Below are positions 5,094 through 5,098 of a DNA stretch of 5,098 bases, piece by piece. This DNA comes from Fibrobacteraceae bacterium (GTDB lineage Bacteria; Fibrobacterota; Fibrobacteria; Fibrobacterales; Fibrobacteraceae): contig JALNVO010000210.1 of NCBI GenBank assembly GCA_023231365.1, positions 1-5,098 of the forward strand. The letters run 5' to 3'. The translations under genes were made by a program, and so were the position numbers. The notes beneath the pieces were generated by a model that worked only from the letters and a program-made list of their open reading frames with translations, searched no databases and was not told the DNA's origin. The number at the start of each line of letters is the position of its first letter. Position 1 is the stretch's first letter.

Positions 5094-5098
5094 TCGGA

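Overview
The window looks like a chromosomal segment from a Gram-negative-type bacterium with moderate GC. The best guess is a member of the Fibrobacter / FCB lineage. This is an inference from the eukaryote-like (UAP1-type) sugar-nucleotide pyrophosphorylase, the lipid A-type acyltransferase and the general style of the intergenic DNA. No ribosomal or other taxonomic marker is present to prove it.

Layout. Positions 1-143 hold two copies of a 44-nt repeat, 99 nt apart, with strong hairpins between them. Positions 144-1013 are about 870 nt without a convincing gene; they carry a few short, broken minus-strand reading frames and a 19-bp near-palindrome. At 972-999 there is a terminator-like hairpin, followed by a TACCTTTG box and then a four-gene plus-strand run: mraY (1014-2162), a UAP1-type UDP-N-acetylhexosamine pyrophosphorylase (2164-3399), an LpxL/HtrB-family acyltransferase (3411-4232) and a small stand-alone Smr-domain protein (4237-4701). 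The gaps are 1, 11 and 4 nt, so the run reads as one operon. A tRNA-Pro(CGG) gene (4795-4868) follows, with its own extended -10 promoter and a strong bidirectional hairpin terminator.

Function. Three of the four proteins serve the cell envelope. The pyrophosphorylase would make UDP-GlcNAc, the shared precursor of peptidoglycan and lipid A. MraY starts the lipid-linked steps of peptidoglycan synthesis. The acyltransferase would add a fatty acid to a lipid A-type acceptor. The Smr protein has no evident envelope role and may simply be co-transcribed.

Most unusual part. Downstream of the tRNA (4909-5098) the sequence is built from pieces of the tRNA's own 3' end. An inverted, diverged T-arm/acceptor copy comes first. 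Then comes a forward 32-nt copy, split exactly in the T-loop by a 97-nt block of hairpins, two of which share the loop motif GAACGRAGTGA. The left-edge repeats also carry a T-loop-like GTTCGA next to hairpins, on the minus strand, and may be a relative. I see no defence system, integrase, transposase or CRISPR array. The tRNA-derived palindromic element is the best candidate for something undescribed.
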